Assembly (NCBI RefSeq): GCF_020564625.1
Contig: NZ_JAJBZT010000004.1
Span: forward strand, 302,748 to 366,747
Direction: 5' to 3'
Source: Leeia speluncae
Lineage (GTDB): Bacteria; Pseudomonadota; Gammaproteobacteria; Burkholderiales; Leeiaceae
Length of the DNA: 64,000 bases
Within the stretch, counting starts at the first letter, position 1, and the number at the start of each line of letters is the position of its first letter. The position numbers were made by a program, and so were the translations under genes. Shown piece after piece: positions 45,795 to 54,764 of this stretch. The notes under the pieces were generated by a model, which saw only the letters and a list, made by a program, of their open reading frames with translations, ran no database searches and was not told the origin of the DNA.

Positions 45795-46256
45795 ATGAAA
45801 AAATTATTGGTAGCTCTGGGTGTACTGGTGGCGCAAGCCGCCTTTGCGCACGGCACGCATGGTAGCGATACCAACGAGTGGCCAGCAGGGCTGAGAAACT
45901 ATGGTGGTGAGCCATCGCGGGCAGCGGCAAAAAATGTCGATGTAAAAACTGCATGGGAAACCACCTTTGCCGGAGAATTTGCTAGCCACCCTTGGTTGGC
46001 TAGCTTCGGTAAGCAGCGCTTATCTGAACTCACCAGCTTTAACAGCCGCATGTATGTGCTGTACGAAGGCTGCAAACCAGAAGATTGCGAAGGCGAACGC
46101 TACTTAATGCTGTTCGACCCAAATAGTGGAAAAGCCTATGGCGCTTTCCGGACGGATGCCCAATCAGAAACAAAAATTCACTGGTTAGGTCAACCGGATG
46201 AGCCCATCCAGACTTATATGGCTAGCCACCTATTTGAATTTGCAGAAGCACACTGA
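45795..46256 (+). CDS. ivy: Ivy-type lysozyme inhibitor (predicted periplasmic)
   Basis: A 153-residue protein with a clear signal peptide (MKKLLVALGVLVAQAAFA). The core carries CKPEDC, the Ivy loop (CKPHDC in E. coli Ivy) that plugs the lysozyme active site, with the two cysteines that normally form its disulfide. The Ivy-like flanks are MYVLYEG before and GKAYGAFRTD after. The central His of the loop is replaced by Glu, so affinity for C-type lysozyme may differ. It starts three bases after prfB and may be cotranscribed with prfB and lysS. Confidence 0.75.
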   Translation: MKKLLVALGVLVAQAAFAHGTHGSDTNEWPAGLRNYGGEPSRAAAKNVDVKTAWETTFAGEFASHPWLASFGKQRLSELTSFNSRMYVLYEGCKPEDCEGERYLMLFDPNSGKAYGAFRTDAQSETKIHWLGQPDEPIQTYMASHLFEFAEAH

Positions 46257-46277
46257 ATATATTGAAGAAAGCGTAAC

Positions 46278-47789
46278 ATGACCGCAGAAAATCAAACCCC
46301 AGAAACTCAAGCCCATGTGGACGATAACCAAATCATCGCAGAGCGTCGTCAAAAGCTGAACGAACTGCGTGAAAAAGGCCCTGCTTTCCCGAACGATTTC
46401 AAACGCACTCACTACGCAGGCAAGCTACACGCCGCCCATGGTGAAAAAGAAAACGAAGCGCTAGAAGCAGAAAACATCGAAGTCGCCGTTGCTGGCCGCA
46501 TGATGCTAAAACGCGTAATGGGTAAAGCGGCATTTGCCACCTTACAAGATATGAGCGGCCGTATTCAGCTATTCATTGGTATTGATAATGTGGGTGCCGA
46601 TATCCTAGGCCAGTTCAAACACTGGGACTTGGGCGATATCTTGGCTGCAAAAGGCGTGTTGTTCAAAACCAAAACTGGCGAATTGTCAGTTAAAGTAACC
46701 GAACTACGCTTACTGACTAAATCACTACGCCCGTTACCAGAGAAATTCCACGGCCTAACCGATACCGAACAAGCATACCGCCAACGTTATCTAGACCTGA
46801 TTTCTAACGAATATTCTCGTACCACCTTTATCAACCGCTCTCGCATTATCCAAGGCGTGCGTGATTACATGGTGAATGAAGAGTACCTAGAAGTCGAAAC
46901 CCCAATGATGCACCCAATCCCTGGTGGTGCAACGGCAAAACCTTTCGTGACGCACCACAATGCGCTAGATATGCCGCTATACCTACGTATTGCGCCAGAA
47001 CTCTATCTAAAACGCCTAGTAGTGGGTGGTATGGAGCGTGTGTTCGAGATCAATCGTAACTTCCGTAACGAAGGCATGAGTACTCGTCACAACCCAGAAT
47101 TCACCATGATGGAATTCTACGAAGCTTACGCTGACTACCATCGTATGATGGAAATGACGGAAGGCGTTATCCAATCGGTAGCCAAAAAAGTATGTGGCAC
47201 AACCCACATTCAATACCAAGGCAAACCAGTGGACTTGTCTCACTTTGATCGTCTAACCATCGTTCAGGCAATCAAAAAATACAACCCACAATACACCGAC
47301 GAACAACTGCAAGACCGCGCATGGTTGAAAGAAGAAATCAAACGTGTGGGTGGCAAACCAGTACTAACCGATGGCATCGGCGGGTTGCAATTGTCACTGT
47401 TTGAAGAAGTGGCAGAAGGGCAATTGTGGAACCCTACCTTCATTATCGACTACCCAGCAGAAGTGTCTCCACTAGCACGTGCTTCTGATACGCAAGCCGG
47501 TATCACCGAACGTTTCGAGCTATTTGTGGTTGGTCGCGAGTTGGCCAACGGCTACTCAGAGTTGAACGACCCAGAAGACCAAGCAGACCGCTTCATGCAG
47601 CAAGTAGCACAAAAAGATGCCGGCGATGATGAAGCCATGCACTTTGATGCTGACTACGTGCGCGCACTAGAGCACGGCCTGCCACCAACCGGCGGTTGCG
47701 GTATCGGTATCGACCGTTTAGTGATGTTGCTGACCGACGCTGCAGCGATTCGTGACGTAATTCTGTTCCCGCAAATGCGACCAGAATAA
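46278..47789 (+). CDS. lysS: Lysyl-tRNA synthetase, class II
   Basis: Charges tRNA-Lys. The 503-residue protein has the N-terminal OB-fold anticodon domain ([20 protein letters not shown]), then the class II core: motif 2 [20 protein letters not shown] and motif 3 [13 protein letters not shown]. prfB followed by lysS is a conserved pair in proteobacteria; here the Ivy gene is inserted between them. Confidence 0.97.
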   Translation: MTAENQTPETQAHVDDNQIIAERRQKLNELREKGPAFPNDFKRTHYAGKLHAAHGEKENEALEAENIEVAVAGRMMLKRVMGKAAFATLQDMSGRIQLFIGIDNVGADILGQFKHWDLGDILAAKGVLFKTKTGELSVKVTELRLLTKSLRPLPEKFHGLTDTEQAYRQRYLDLISNEYSRTTFINRSRIIQGVRDYMVNEEYLEVETPMMHPIPGGATAKPFVTHHNALDMPLYLRIAPELYLKRLVVGGMERVFEINRNFRNEGMSTRHNPEFTMMEFYEAYADYHRMMEMTEGVIQSVAKKVCGTTHIQYQGKPVDLSHFDRLTIVQAIKKYNPQYTDEQLQDRAWLKEEIKRVGGKPVLTDGIGGLQLSLFEEVAEGQLWNPTFIIDYPAEVSPLARASDTQAGITERFELFVVGRELANGYSELNDPEDQADRFMQQVAQKDAGDDEAMHFDADYVRALEHGLPPTGGCGIGIDRLVMLLTDAAAIRDVILFPQMRPE

Positions 47790-47810
47790 GCTACATAATT
47801 GTCAGAAATG

Positions 47811-47844
47811 AAACCCCGTTAGATGAAAGTCTGACGGGGTTTTT
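47811..47844 (+). terminator. Terminator after lysS
   Basis: AAACCCCGT (47811-47819) and ACGGGGTTT (47834-47842) pair around a 14-base loop, with the U-run extending to 47844. Confidence 0.83.
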
Positions 47845-47992
47845 ATTTGGGATTGAGATTTCTTAGACATTGAAGTGACAAATGAATATCAAAATGTAAA
47901 GAATATCTTCTTGTCTGGAAAATGTTAAATGGCTCACTTTTATTAGGCATCTATGCTATTGTCAAAACATAGACAAGATCGAGGATGCGATC

Positions 47993-48298
47993 ATGAAGTT
48001 TCTCAATCTAGAGAATATCTCTTGGCAAGAGTTGAGTGCAGGCGTTAGTCGCGCGGATGTGTATATCAATGAAATGGGCGGAGGGGTAAAGCTCTGGAAA
48101 ATGAAAAAGGGCACATCCTTTGAAAACCATTCGCACAATGGTTACGAATATATCTATGTAATTAATGGGGTCTTGTTGGTTGGTGGTCGATGTGTTGGGG
48201 CAGGGGAGTTCGCGCTAACGTTCAAGGGAGAAGAGCACTCCGCCGCCGCTTTGGAAGATACGACCATGCTAGTTACTACTGAACGTTCTAATTCCTAG
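47993..48298 (+). CDS. Small cupin-domain protein
   Basis: A 101-residue single-domain cupin. The metal-binding motif has the pattern FENHSHNGYEYIYVINGVLL with His-x-His and Glu, and a second motif GEEHSAAAL. Such proteins bind small ligands or metal and may be sensors or isomerases; substrate unknown. It stands alone between lysS and nemR. Confidence 0.75.
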   Translation: MKFLNLENISWQELSAGVSRADVYINEMGGGVKLWKMKKGTSFENHSHNGYEYIYVINGVLLVGGRCVGAGEFALTFKGEEHSAAALEDTTMLVTTERSNS

Positions 48299-48418
48299 GT
48301 GAATTTCTTATTTTATTTCAATTGCTTGCTGTGTTGTTGTCTCTCGTCTGTTAATCAATTAAACGGTCTCTTATTTTCATCGTTTGTGTATCAAATAGTC
48401 TCTTAGGCTACTGTTCGC

Positions 48419-48448
48419 TTGACAACTAGACGACTGGTCTAATATTAT
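48419..48448 (+). promoter_or_regulatory. nemR promoter
   Basis: TTGACA (48419-48424) and TATTAT (48443-48448) are 18 bases apart; the operator fills the spacer. The predicted start is near 48455, one base before the ATG. Confidence 0.75.
48427..48441 (+). promoter_or_regulatory. NemR-type operator 1
   Basis: TAGACGACTGGTCTA, arms TAGAC and GTCTA with five bases between. It lies wholly between the -35 and -10 boxes of nemR. It resembles the E. coli NemR box (TAGACC-N4-GGTCTA). Confidence 0.8.
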
Positions 48449-48455
48449 TCGCCCC

Positions 48456-49055
48456 ATGATGAAAGATACCCCCCGCACTGATACAAAAGAACATCTGCTG
48501 GATACGGCGGAAGCCATTATTCGTGGAAAAGGCTTTTCTGCTGTTGGCTTGGCAGAGATCCTGCAAACCGCTGGTGTGCCGAAAGGGTCGTTTTATCATT
48601 ACTTCAAATCTAAAGAAGGGTTTGGAGTGGAATTATTGGCAAGATACTTTGAGCAATACGGTGATCGGCTTCGATTACGTTTAGCTTCAAACGAGTTTGC
48701 GAATGGCCGTGAACGGTTGATGGATTATTTTCAGCGTTGGACATCCGCAAGTGAGTGCTCGGCAAATGCTTCATTTTGCTTGGCGATTAAACTGGCGGCA
48801 GAAGTGTCTGATTTGTCTGAGCCAATGCGAGAAGAATTAGAAACCGGAATGTCGCGGGTGATGCAGGGCATTGCGGAGATGATTCGGGTTGCGCAAGCGG
48901 ATGGCTCTGTACCTGCCGCATTAAACCCTGAAGATACCGCGCAATCACTTTACAGCTTATGGGTGGGGGCGAGCTTACTTTACAAAGTGCAGCAATCGTC
49001 CGTACCAGTGAAACTCGCCATGCAACAAACAGAATGGTTGCTTGGCAAAGCATAA
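48456..49055 (+). CDS. nemR: TetR-family repressor, NemR-like
   Basis: A 199-residue TetR/AcrR repressor. The helix-turn-helix is in FSAVGLAEILQTAGVPKGSF. The ligand domain includes SFCLAIKLAAEVSDLSEPMR, near-identical to E. coli NemR CLVVKLAAEVADLSEPMR; Cys101 and Cys108 lie in the region of the redox-active NemR cysteines. It should release DNA on contact with electrophiles such as aldehydes, quinones or bleach. Two identical operators flank the gene. No Shine-Dalgarno site precedes the ATG and the predicted promoter would make the transcript leaderless. Confidence 0.85.
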   Translation: MMKDTPRTDTKEHLLDTAEAIIRGKGFSAVGLAEILQTAGVPKGSFYHYFKSKEGFGVELLARYFEQYGDRLRLRLASNEFANGRERLMDYFQRWTSASECSANASFCLAIKLAAEVSDLSEPMREELETGMSRVMQGIAEMIRVAQADGSVPAALNPEDTAQSLYSLWVGASLLYKVQQSSVPVKLAMQQTEWLLGKA

Positions 49056-49097
49056 TTCAATAATTTGAGTAGCGATAAAGTTACCAATCAATGTAGT

Positions 49098-49125
49098 AGT
49101 CCATCAAAAGCGATGGACTTTTTTT
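49098..49125 (+). terminator. Terminator between nemR and nemA
   Basis: AGTCCATC (49098-49105) and GATGGACT (49112-49119) pair around a six-base loop and are followed by a seven-base U-run. It separates nemA transcription from nemR. Confidence 0.83.
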
Positions 49126-49136
49126 GAATAAGTTTA

Positions 49137-49151
49137 TAGACGACTGGTCTA
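49137..49151 (+). promoter_or_regulatory. NemR-type operator 2, upstream of nemA
   Basis: A second copy of TAGACGACTGGTCTA, identical at all 15 positions to operator 1, 36 bases before the nemA start. The promoter boxes around it are weak (TTGAAT at 49124-49129, TATTTT at 49150-49155). Confidence 0.8.
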
Positions 49152-49186
49152 TTTTATTGATGCAGTTGCAACTTGGGGATAATCAA

Positions 49187-50287
49187 ATGAGTTTGGATAA
49201 ATTATTTACACCACTACAAGCTGGTGCAGTGACCTTAAAAAACCGTATTACCATGGCGCCGCTTACCCGTTTGCGTAATCGTGAGCCGGGCGATGTGCCA
49301 ACAGACTTGGCGGTGACACACTATGCGCAACGTGCTTCTGCTGGTTTGATCATTGCAGAAGGTACCCATATTTCTCCAACCGCCAAAGGCTACGCTGGCG
49401 CACCAGGCATTTATAGCGAAGAACAAGTAAATGCATGGAAGCGCGTTAACGAAGCGGTACATACGAAAGGCGGCGTGACGTCTGTCCAGCTTTGGCATAC
49501 TGGTCGCATTTCTCATACCGATTTGCAGCCAAATGGCGAATTGCCAATTGCCCCATCTGCAATCGCCGCCGATTCAAATACCAATACACGTGATGCAAAT
49601 GGCAATCTGCAACGCGTGCCTTGCAGCGCACCACGCGCGATGGAAGTAGCAGAGGTAGAAGACCTGCTGGAAGACTATCGCAAAGCAACCGATAACGCTC
49701 GTCGCGCTGGTTTTGATCTGGTTGAAATCCATGCTGCACACGGTTACTTGTTGCATCAATTCTTGTCACCAGAGGCAAACCACCGTACGGATAATTACGG
49801 CGGCAGCGTAGAAAACCGTGCTCGCTTAGTCTTGCAAGTTGTCGATGCCGTTGTGGGTGAGTGGAGTGCAGATCGGGTAGGTATTCGTATTTCGCCACTC
49901 GGTATTTTTAATGGTCTGTCTGATGTTGGCCAAGAAGAAACCGCATTGTATTTAGTCGAAGAATTAGCAAAACGTAAACTAGCCTATCTTCATATTTCTG
50001 AGCCAGATTGGGCGGGTGCACCGGCGTTTACCGAAGCCTTCCGCCAAGCAGTGCGTCAGCGCTATTCTGGCGTCATCATTGCCGCGGGTGGTTATACCGC
50101 AGAAAAGGCAGAGGCAGCGATTGCGAGTGGTTTTGCGGATGCGGTGGCATTTGGTCGCCCATTTATTGCCAACCCAGATTTGGTCGAGCGCTTTGCGAGT
50201 GGTGCCGCGTTGGCGGAAGTGAATTTTGATACCGTTTATGGTGGTTCAGAAGTGGGTTATACCGATTACCCAGCGCTAAGCGAATAA
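49187..50287 (+). CDS. nemA: Old yellow enzyme, N-ethylmaleimide reductase
   Basis: An FMN-dependent alkene reductase that reduces electrophilic C=C bonds of quinones, maleimides and nitro compounds. The 366-residue TIM-barrel has [17 protein letters not shown], the active-site segment [16 protein letters not shown], then [12 protein letters not shown], and [14 protein letters not shown] [11 protein letters not shown]. The frame is open to 49124, but that would start inside the nemR terminator; ATG 49187 with GGGGAT eight bases before is correct. Repression by NemR is indicated by operator 2. Confidence 0.93.
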   Translation: MSLDKLFTPLQAGAVTLKNRITMAPLTRLRNREPGDVPTDLAVTHYAQRASAGLIIAEGTHISPTAKGYAGAPGIYSEEQVNAWKRVNEAVHTKGGVTSVQLWHTGRISHTDLQPNGELPIAPSAIAADSNTNTRDANGNLQRVPCSAPRAMEVAEVEDLLEDYRKATDNARRAGFDLVEIHAAHGYLLHQFLSPEANHRTDNYGGSVENRARLVLQVVDAVVGEWSADRVGIRISPLGIFNGLSDVGQEETALYLVEELAKRKLAYLHISEPDWAGAPAFTEAFRQAVRQRYSGVIIAAGGYTAEKAEAAIASGFADAVAFGRPFIANPDLVERFASGAALAEVNFDTVYGGSEVGYTDYPALSE

Positions 50288-50315
50288 TCTCCTTCGACCT
50301 CTCTCCTGTCGAAAA

Positions 50316-50350
50316 GCAAGGCCCCGTCTAAAAGATGGGGCCTTGCTTTT
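50316..50350 (+). terminator. Terminator after nemA
   Basis: GCAAGGCCCCGTC (50316-50328) and GATGGGGCCTTGC (50334-50346) form a 13-pair stem with one G-U, followed by TTTT. Confidence 0.88.
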
Positions 50351-50426
50351 GTGAAAGACTGCAATCTACTCATCCTTTATTGAGGCAGTTTGATAAAATA
50401 GCAGCATCAAACCATAGAGAAAAGTC

Positions 50427-51047
50427 ATGCCCAATTTCGTTTTAGATGCGTCTTCACAGCAGGTGTTAGATAGTGCAAAACATCTGGCGATGAGCCATTT
50501 CAATGCGGCAGATGCAGAAACCTTAGAGTTTGCTTACCAAATTGCGATGTACCATTTTGTATTAGGGCAAAATGAAACGGCGTTGTCACTCTTGCAACCT
50601 TTTAGCGGTATTTCGTTTTCTGGCGATTTTAATATCTGGACGTTTGTTGAATATGCGTTGCTGTTAACCGCATTAATTGCCGAACAACAGCAAGATGAGG
50701 CAGGCAAGGAAAATGCTGTCCGAGCGATCTATACGGCAATTGAAAGTGAAGAAGATCCTGAAGGTGCAAAGGAATTTATTGCCGAATTATGTGATCGTGG
50801 TGCGGAATACGGTGCTGAAATTGAAGAAGCCATCGCACAAAATGATCCATTAACAGAAATCTGGGCGCGTGTGTCTCAGGTAATCGATTGGGTATATGTG
50901 GCAATGCATAATCGTTCAACCCAATTTACCCATGAAGCGGTATTGGCAGAAATTGCCTCTGAACAAGTAAAGATTGTCGAGCTTGTATCAAAAAATGGAT
51001 TGCAGCATGTTTATCCATTCTCCCAAATAGAGTCTGGTTTACATTAA
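50427..51047 (+). CDS. Uncharacterised helical protein
   Basis: A 206-residue soluble protein without signal peptide, membrane segment or known motif. It is acidic and helix-rich (FAYQIAMYHFVLGQNETALS, WTFVEYALLLTALIAEQQQD), with spacing that suggests tetratricopeptide-like helical pairs. No family is recognised. It is bounded by the nemA and thrC terminators, so it is a single-gene unit. Confidence 0.72.
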   Translation: MPNFVLDASSQQVLDSAKHLAMSHFNAADAETLEFAYQIAMYHFVLGQNETALSLLQPFSGISFSGDFNIWTFVEYALLLTALIAEQQQDEAGKENAVRAIYTAIESEEDPEGAKEFIAELCDRGAEYGAEIEEAIAQNDPLTEIWARVSQVIDWVYVAMHNRSTQFTHEAVLAEIASEQVKIVELVSKNGLQHVYPFSQIESGLH

Positions 51048-51060
51048 GCGAATGAGCAAC

Positions 51061-51098
51061 AAAAAGCCCGATGTAGCAAACTACATCGGGCTTTTTTT
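51061..51098. terminator. Bidirectional terminator between the unknown gene and thrC
   Basis: Sixteen-base arms (51061-51076 and 51081-51096) are exact complements around CAAA, with U-runs on both strands. Confidence 0.92.
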
Positions 51099-51117
51099 AC
51101 GAGCTTTCTGCAACTAC

Positions 51118-52527
51118 TTACTTCGTATGTGCATCAACAAATGCTTTGATCGCTTCTGCACTGGCTTCCATCACTTCAGAGCGTTGTGGCAAAGATTCGA
51201 TATTTTCGTAAGCAGCAGGGCGAGCAGGTTTACGGCCCAATGCTTCGATCATGGTTGCTTCGAATTTTGCTGGCAGTGCGGTTTCCAGGCACAACACCGG
51301 CACATTCACATCACGTTTTTCAAGCGCTACTTTGATACCGTCAGCGGTGTGAGTATCTACTTCAACGCCAAACTGATCCCATACTTGTTTGATCGTCACT
51401 AGGCGGTCTGCATGGCTGCTGCTGCCAGATACAAATCCATACTCGGCAATTTTGGCAAATAGTGGCGAATCAGAAAGATCAAATCCACCTTCTTGGTCTA
51501 CCTTGCGGAATAGTTCAGCGGTCAGTGCTGCATCACGGCCAGTCAGATCAAAAATGAAACGCTCGAAGTTAGATGCCTTCGAGATATCCATTGATGGGCT
51601 GCTGGTCTGCTGGGTTTCAGCAGAAGAGCGAACGCGGTAAACACCTGTACGGAAGAATTCATCCAGTACATCGTTTTCGTTCGTAGCCAGGATTAGCTTC
51701 TCGATTGGTAAACCCATCTGGCGTGCAATATGGCCAGCACAAATATTACCAAAGTTACCACTTGGTACAGAGAAAGACACTTTCTGACTATTGTCAGAGG
51801 TCACCGCCAAATAGCCTTTGAAGTAGTACACCACCTGTGCAACCACACGTGCCCAGTTGATCGAGTTTACGGTACCAATCTGGTGTGCCGCTTTAAATGC
51901 GTGATCGTTAGACACGGCTTTCACCATATCTTGGCAATCATCAAACACGCCTTTTACGGCAATGTTAAAAATGTTTGGGTCTTGCAAGCTGAACATCTGA
52001 GCAGTTTGGAACGGGCTCATTTTCTGATACGGAGACAGCATAAAGACACGAATGCCCTTTTTGCCGCGCATCGCATATTCGGCAGCAGAGCCAGTATCGC
52101 CAGAGGTGGCGCCTAAAATGTTGAGTTCAGCATTGTTTTTCGCCAATGCGTACTCAAACAAATTACCCAGCAACTGCATAGCCATGTCTTTAAAGGCCAA
52201 GGTAGGGCCATTTGACAATGCCAAGACATGTAGATTCGGTGCCAGTGTTTTTACTGGCGTAATATCTGCGGTGCCAAACACTTCTTCTGTATAGGTGCGA
52301 GAAATAATGTCACGCAAATCCGCTTCAGGAATATCCGTTGCAAATTTACGGATAATCTCGAAAGCGAGTTCTGCATAGCTAAGCTTACGCCAAGCGTTTA
52401 GTTCATCTGAACTGACTTGTGGGTAAGTTTCGCACATGGCCAAGCCACCATCCGGTGCTAGACCAGACAACAGCACTTGAGAAAAAGTTTGTGGTGACAT
52501 CCCACCACGGGTACTTACGTATTGCAT
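51118..52527 (-). CDS. thrC: Threonine synthase
   Basis: Converts O-phosphohomoserine to threonine with PLP. The 469-residue protein has MQYVSTRGGMSPQTFSQVLL at the N-terminus, the PLP-lysine in GPTLAFKDMAMQLLG, the LGATSGDTGSAAEYAM loop and VPSGNFGNICAGHIA. It is last in the block alaA-GNAT-hom-small protein-thrC, all on the minus strand, so the two last threonine-branch genes may be cotranscribed. Confidence 0.95.
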   Translation of the reverse strand: MQYVSTRGGMSPQTFSQVLLSGLAPDGGLAMCETYPQVSSDELNAWRKLSYAELAFEIIRKFATDIPEADLRDIISRTYTEEVFGTADITPVKTLAPNLHVLALSNGPTLAFKDMAMQLLGNLFEYALAKNNAELNILGATSGDTGSAAEYAMRGKKGIRVFMLSPYQKMSPFQTAQMFSLQDPNIFNIAVKGVFDDCQDMVKAVSNDHAFKAAHQIGTVNSINWARVVAQVVYYFKGYLAVTSDNSQKVSFSVPSGNFGNICAGHIARQMGLPIEKLILATNENDVLDEFFRTGVYRVRSSAETQQTSSPSMDISKASNFERFIFDLTGRDAALTAELFRKVDQEGGFDLSDSPLFAKIAEYGFVSGSSSHADRLVTIKQVWDQFGVEVDTHTADGIKVALEKRDVNVPVLCLETALPAKFEATMIEALGRKPARPAAYENIESLPQRSEVMEASAEAIKAFVDAHTK

Positions 52528-52576
52528 CAGACTACCTATGTAGGAAATAAGCGTGCCAACTGCCTAAACCAATTGC

Positions 52577-52936
52577 TCAGCGGAGAGATTTCTCCGCTTT
52601 TTTGGCCACTTCAGTTGAACAAGTAAAAGTCATTTCATAGATTTTAAGTGTGGCCCAACGCGCTTTTTTAGAGTCTTGATCACTCTCTTCTAGCGCATCC
52701 ACAATACCCGGCACTTTCGCAGTACGATCAGCAAGGCAGGTACATGCAGCTTGCTCGTCATAACTAGCGTTAATGCCAGCCATTAGGTTTTCAATGTCTT
52801 TGAATACATTGTCACTCATGCAACGGTTATAAAAAGAATCACGAAATTCTTTTACCGCCGCTGCATCTGCTGCCATTGCCGAGCTAGAAAGCGCTGACAC
52901 AATGGTTGCCGCAATTAGTGCAAATTTGGTACTCAT
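52577..52936 (-). CDS. Small secreted cysteine-containing protein
   Basis: A 119-residue protein with a clear signal peptide (MSTKFALIAATIVSALSSSA, cleaved after AMA). The mature chain has cysteines in NRCMSDN, AACTCLADR and FTCSTEV, so disulfide bonds in the periplasm are likely. The frame is open to 52960; the internal ATG at 52936, preceded by GGGAG on the minus strand, is the better start. No family assigned. It sits between hom and thrC. Confidence 0.75.
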   Translation of the reverse strand: MSTKFALIAATIVSALSSSAMAADAAAVKEFRDSFYNRCMSDNVFKDIENLMAGINASYDEQAACTCLADRTAKVPGIVDALEESDQDSKKARWATLKIYEMTFTCSTEVAKKAEKSLR

Positions 52937-52999
52937 GTTGACTCCCCTTTGGCTGGTCATTATCTAACAAATAGTCTATGAACTATCGGTTAGCAAGTC

Positions 53000-54304
53000 T
53001 TAGCCAAGCGATTCCATGCGTAGTTTGACCACTTTGCCACGAGACGCGCTAAGGGCTTCAATTTGTGCAATCGCTGCGTTTACTTGTTTCTCTACCGCTA
53101 GGTGAGACAAGATCACGATTTCAGCCAAGCCACCTTGTGCTTCTTTTTGCAATAGCGCTTCAATAGAAATGCTATTTTGCGCCAAGATGCCTGTAATTTC
53201 TGCCATCACACCGGCTTGGTCTGCTACTTGCATGCGCAAGTAGTAGCTAGATACCACTTCTTCAATCGGCAAGATTGGATCATTTGATAGCATATCTGGT
53301 TGGAACGCAGACAGCGGTACGCGGTGTTGTGGGTCTGCGGTAAGTAGACGAGCTACATCCACAATATCCGCTACTACTGCAGAGGCGGTTGGCTCAGAAC
53401 CAGCGCCTGGGCCGTAGTACATTGTTGCACCAACTGCATCACCTTTTACCAAGACCGCATTCATTACGCCATTTACGTTTGCAATCAAACGTTTTTCTGG
53501 GATCAGGGTCGGGTGAACGCGTAGTTCAATCCCTTTTTCTGTACGGCGGGTAATACCTAGCAACTTAATGCGGTAGCCCAATTCTTCTGCGTATTTAATA
53601 TCTGCAGCATCTAGCTTGCTGATACCTTCGATGTACGCTTTTTCGTACTGGAAAGGAATACCAAACGCTAGCGCAGACAAAATCGTTAGTTTGTGTGCTG
53701 CATCGTTACCTTCAATATCAAAGGTAGGGTCAGATTCAGCATAGCCAAGACGTTGCGCTTCTTTTAGCACGTCTGCAAAGCTTGCGCCTTTTTCGCGCAT
53801 CTCGGTCAAAATGAAGTTTGACGTGCCGTTAATAATACCAGCCGCCCATTCAATTCGGTTTGCACTTAGTGCTTCGCGAATTGCTTTAATAATCGGTACA
53901 CCACCAGCTACCGCGCCTTCAAACGCGATCATCACGTTTTTCTCACGTGCACGAGCAAAGATCTCGTTACCGTAAGTTGCAATCAGCGCTTTATTTGCGG
54001 TAACGACGTGTTTGCCATTATCAATGGCTTTTAGCATGAGGTCTTTGGCCAGTGATGTTCCACCGATCAATTCAACCACAATGTCCACTTCTGGGTTGTT
54101 TACAACGCTTTCCAAATCTGCAGACACTTTTACGTTGCTATCGACAACGCCTTCGGCTCTTGAAATGGTACGGGTAGCAACTTCAGTCAGTTCAATGCTA
54201 CAACCAGCGCGACGGGTAATTTCGGCTGCGTTGCGCTTCAATACGGCGGCAGTTCCGCCGCCAACTGTTCCAATGCCTAGTAGACCAACTTTGATCGGTT
54301 TCAT
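53000..54304 (-). CDS. hom: Homoserine dehydrogenase
   Basis: NAD(P)H-dependent reduction of aspartate semialdehyde to homoserine, the branch point to threonine and methionine. The 434-residue protein has the Rossmann motif VGLLGIGTVGGGTAAVL, the catalytic region GIINGTSNFILTEM and YAESDPTFDIEGNDAAHKL, and a C-terminal ACT domain (VADQAGVMAEITGILAQNSI) that fits feedback inhibition by threonine. The first bases overlap the GNAT gene by four. Confidence 0.95.
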   Translation of the reverse strand: MKPIKVGLLGIGTVGGGTAAVLKRNAAEITRRAGCSIELTEVATRTISRAEGVVDSNVKVSADLESVVNNPEVDIVVELIGGTSLAKDLMLKAIDNGKHVVTANKALIATYGNEIFARAREKNVMIAFEGAVAGGVPIIKAIREALSANRIEWAAGIINGTSNFILTEMREKGASFADVLKEAQRLGYAESDPTFDIEGNDAAHKLTILSALAFGIPFQYEKAYIEGISKLDAADIKYAEELGYRIKLLGITRRTEKGIELRVHPTLIPEKRLIANVNGVMNAVLVKGDAVGATMYYGPGAGSEPTASAVVADIVDVARLLTADPQHRVPLSAFQPDMLSNDPILPIEEVVSSYYLRMQVADQAGVMAEITGILAQNSISIEALLQKEAQGGLAEIVILSHLAVEKQVNAAIAQIEALSASRGKVVKLRMESLG

Positions 54305-54750
54305 GATTCAAGTTTCTTCGTAAAGTTAAAACAGGAAATAACAAATTGCTCGCGAAAATAAAAGCGGTGCGCATCTTCTCTTTGTACGCCAGAATCTAGC
54401 TTCACTTTAGAGGCGCCTCGCTTTTTCGCGAGTTCAGACAAATGGCCGATAAGCAGCTTGCCAACTCCTTGTGAGCGCTGGGCTGAATCTGTCACCAGAT
54501 CATCTACATAAAAATGGATGCCGTTAAATGTATTGCGGTAAGTGCGGAAAACGGCGATTCCTAACACTTGTGATTCTTCTTTATTGACGGCGGCAATCAT
54601 CTCGCCGCCATCTGCAAATACGCCGTGCATGGCTAAGCCATAATCATCAGAGAGTTGTGGACGCAGTTGGCGATGTACCGCTTCAGATTTGGCTAGCCAC
54701 TCTGGAGCAATAATTCTGCCGGCTGCGTCGGTAATCTCGATAATATGCAT
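54301..54750 (-). CDS. GNAT-family acetyltransferase
   Basis: A 149-residue N-acetyltransferase. The acetyl-CoA motif A is SQGVGKLLIGHLSELAKKRG, preceded by IHFYVDDLVTDSAQR, and the C-terminal DSGVQREDAHRFYFREQF matches single-domain GNATs. It overlaps hom by four bases and follows alaA closely, so it is in that operon. Acceptor unknown. Confidence 0.82.
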   Translation of the reverse strand: MHIIEITDAAGRIIAPEWLAKSEAVHRQLRPQLSDDYGLAMHGVFADGGEMIAAVNKEESQVLGIAVFRTYRNTFNGIHFYVDDLVTDSAQRSQGVGKLLIGHLSELAKKRGASKVKLDSGVQREDAHRFYFREQFVISCFNFTKKLES

Positions 54751-54764
54751 ATTAACAGAACTGC

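Noticed and set aside
49124..49186. Longer nemA start
   Set aside because: It would begin inside the nemR terminator and cover the operator; family members start at [10 protein letters not shown].
51052..51402. Open reading frame on the plus strand opposite thrC
   Set aside because: It lies on the antisense strand of a clear thrC gene and resembles no protein.
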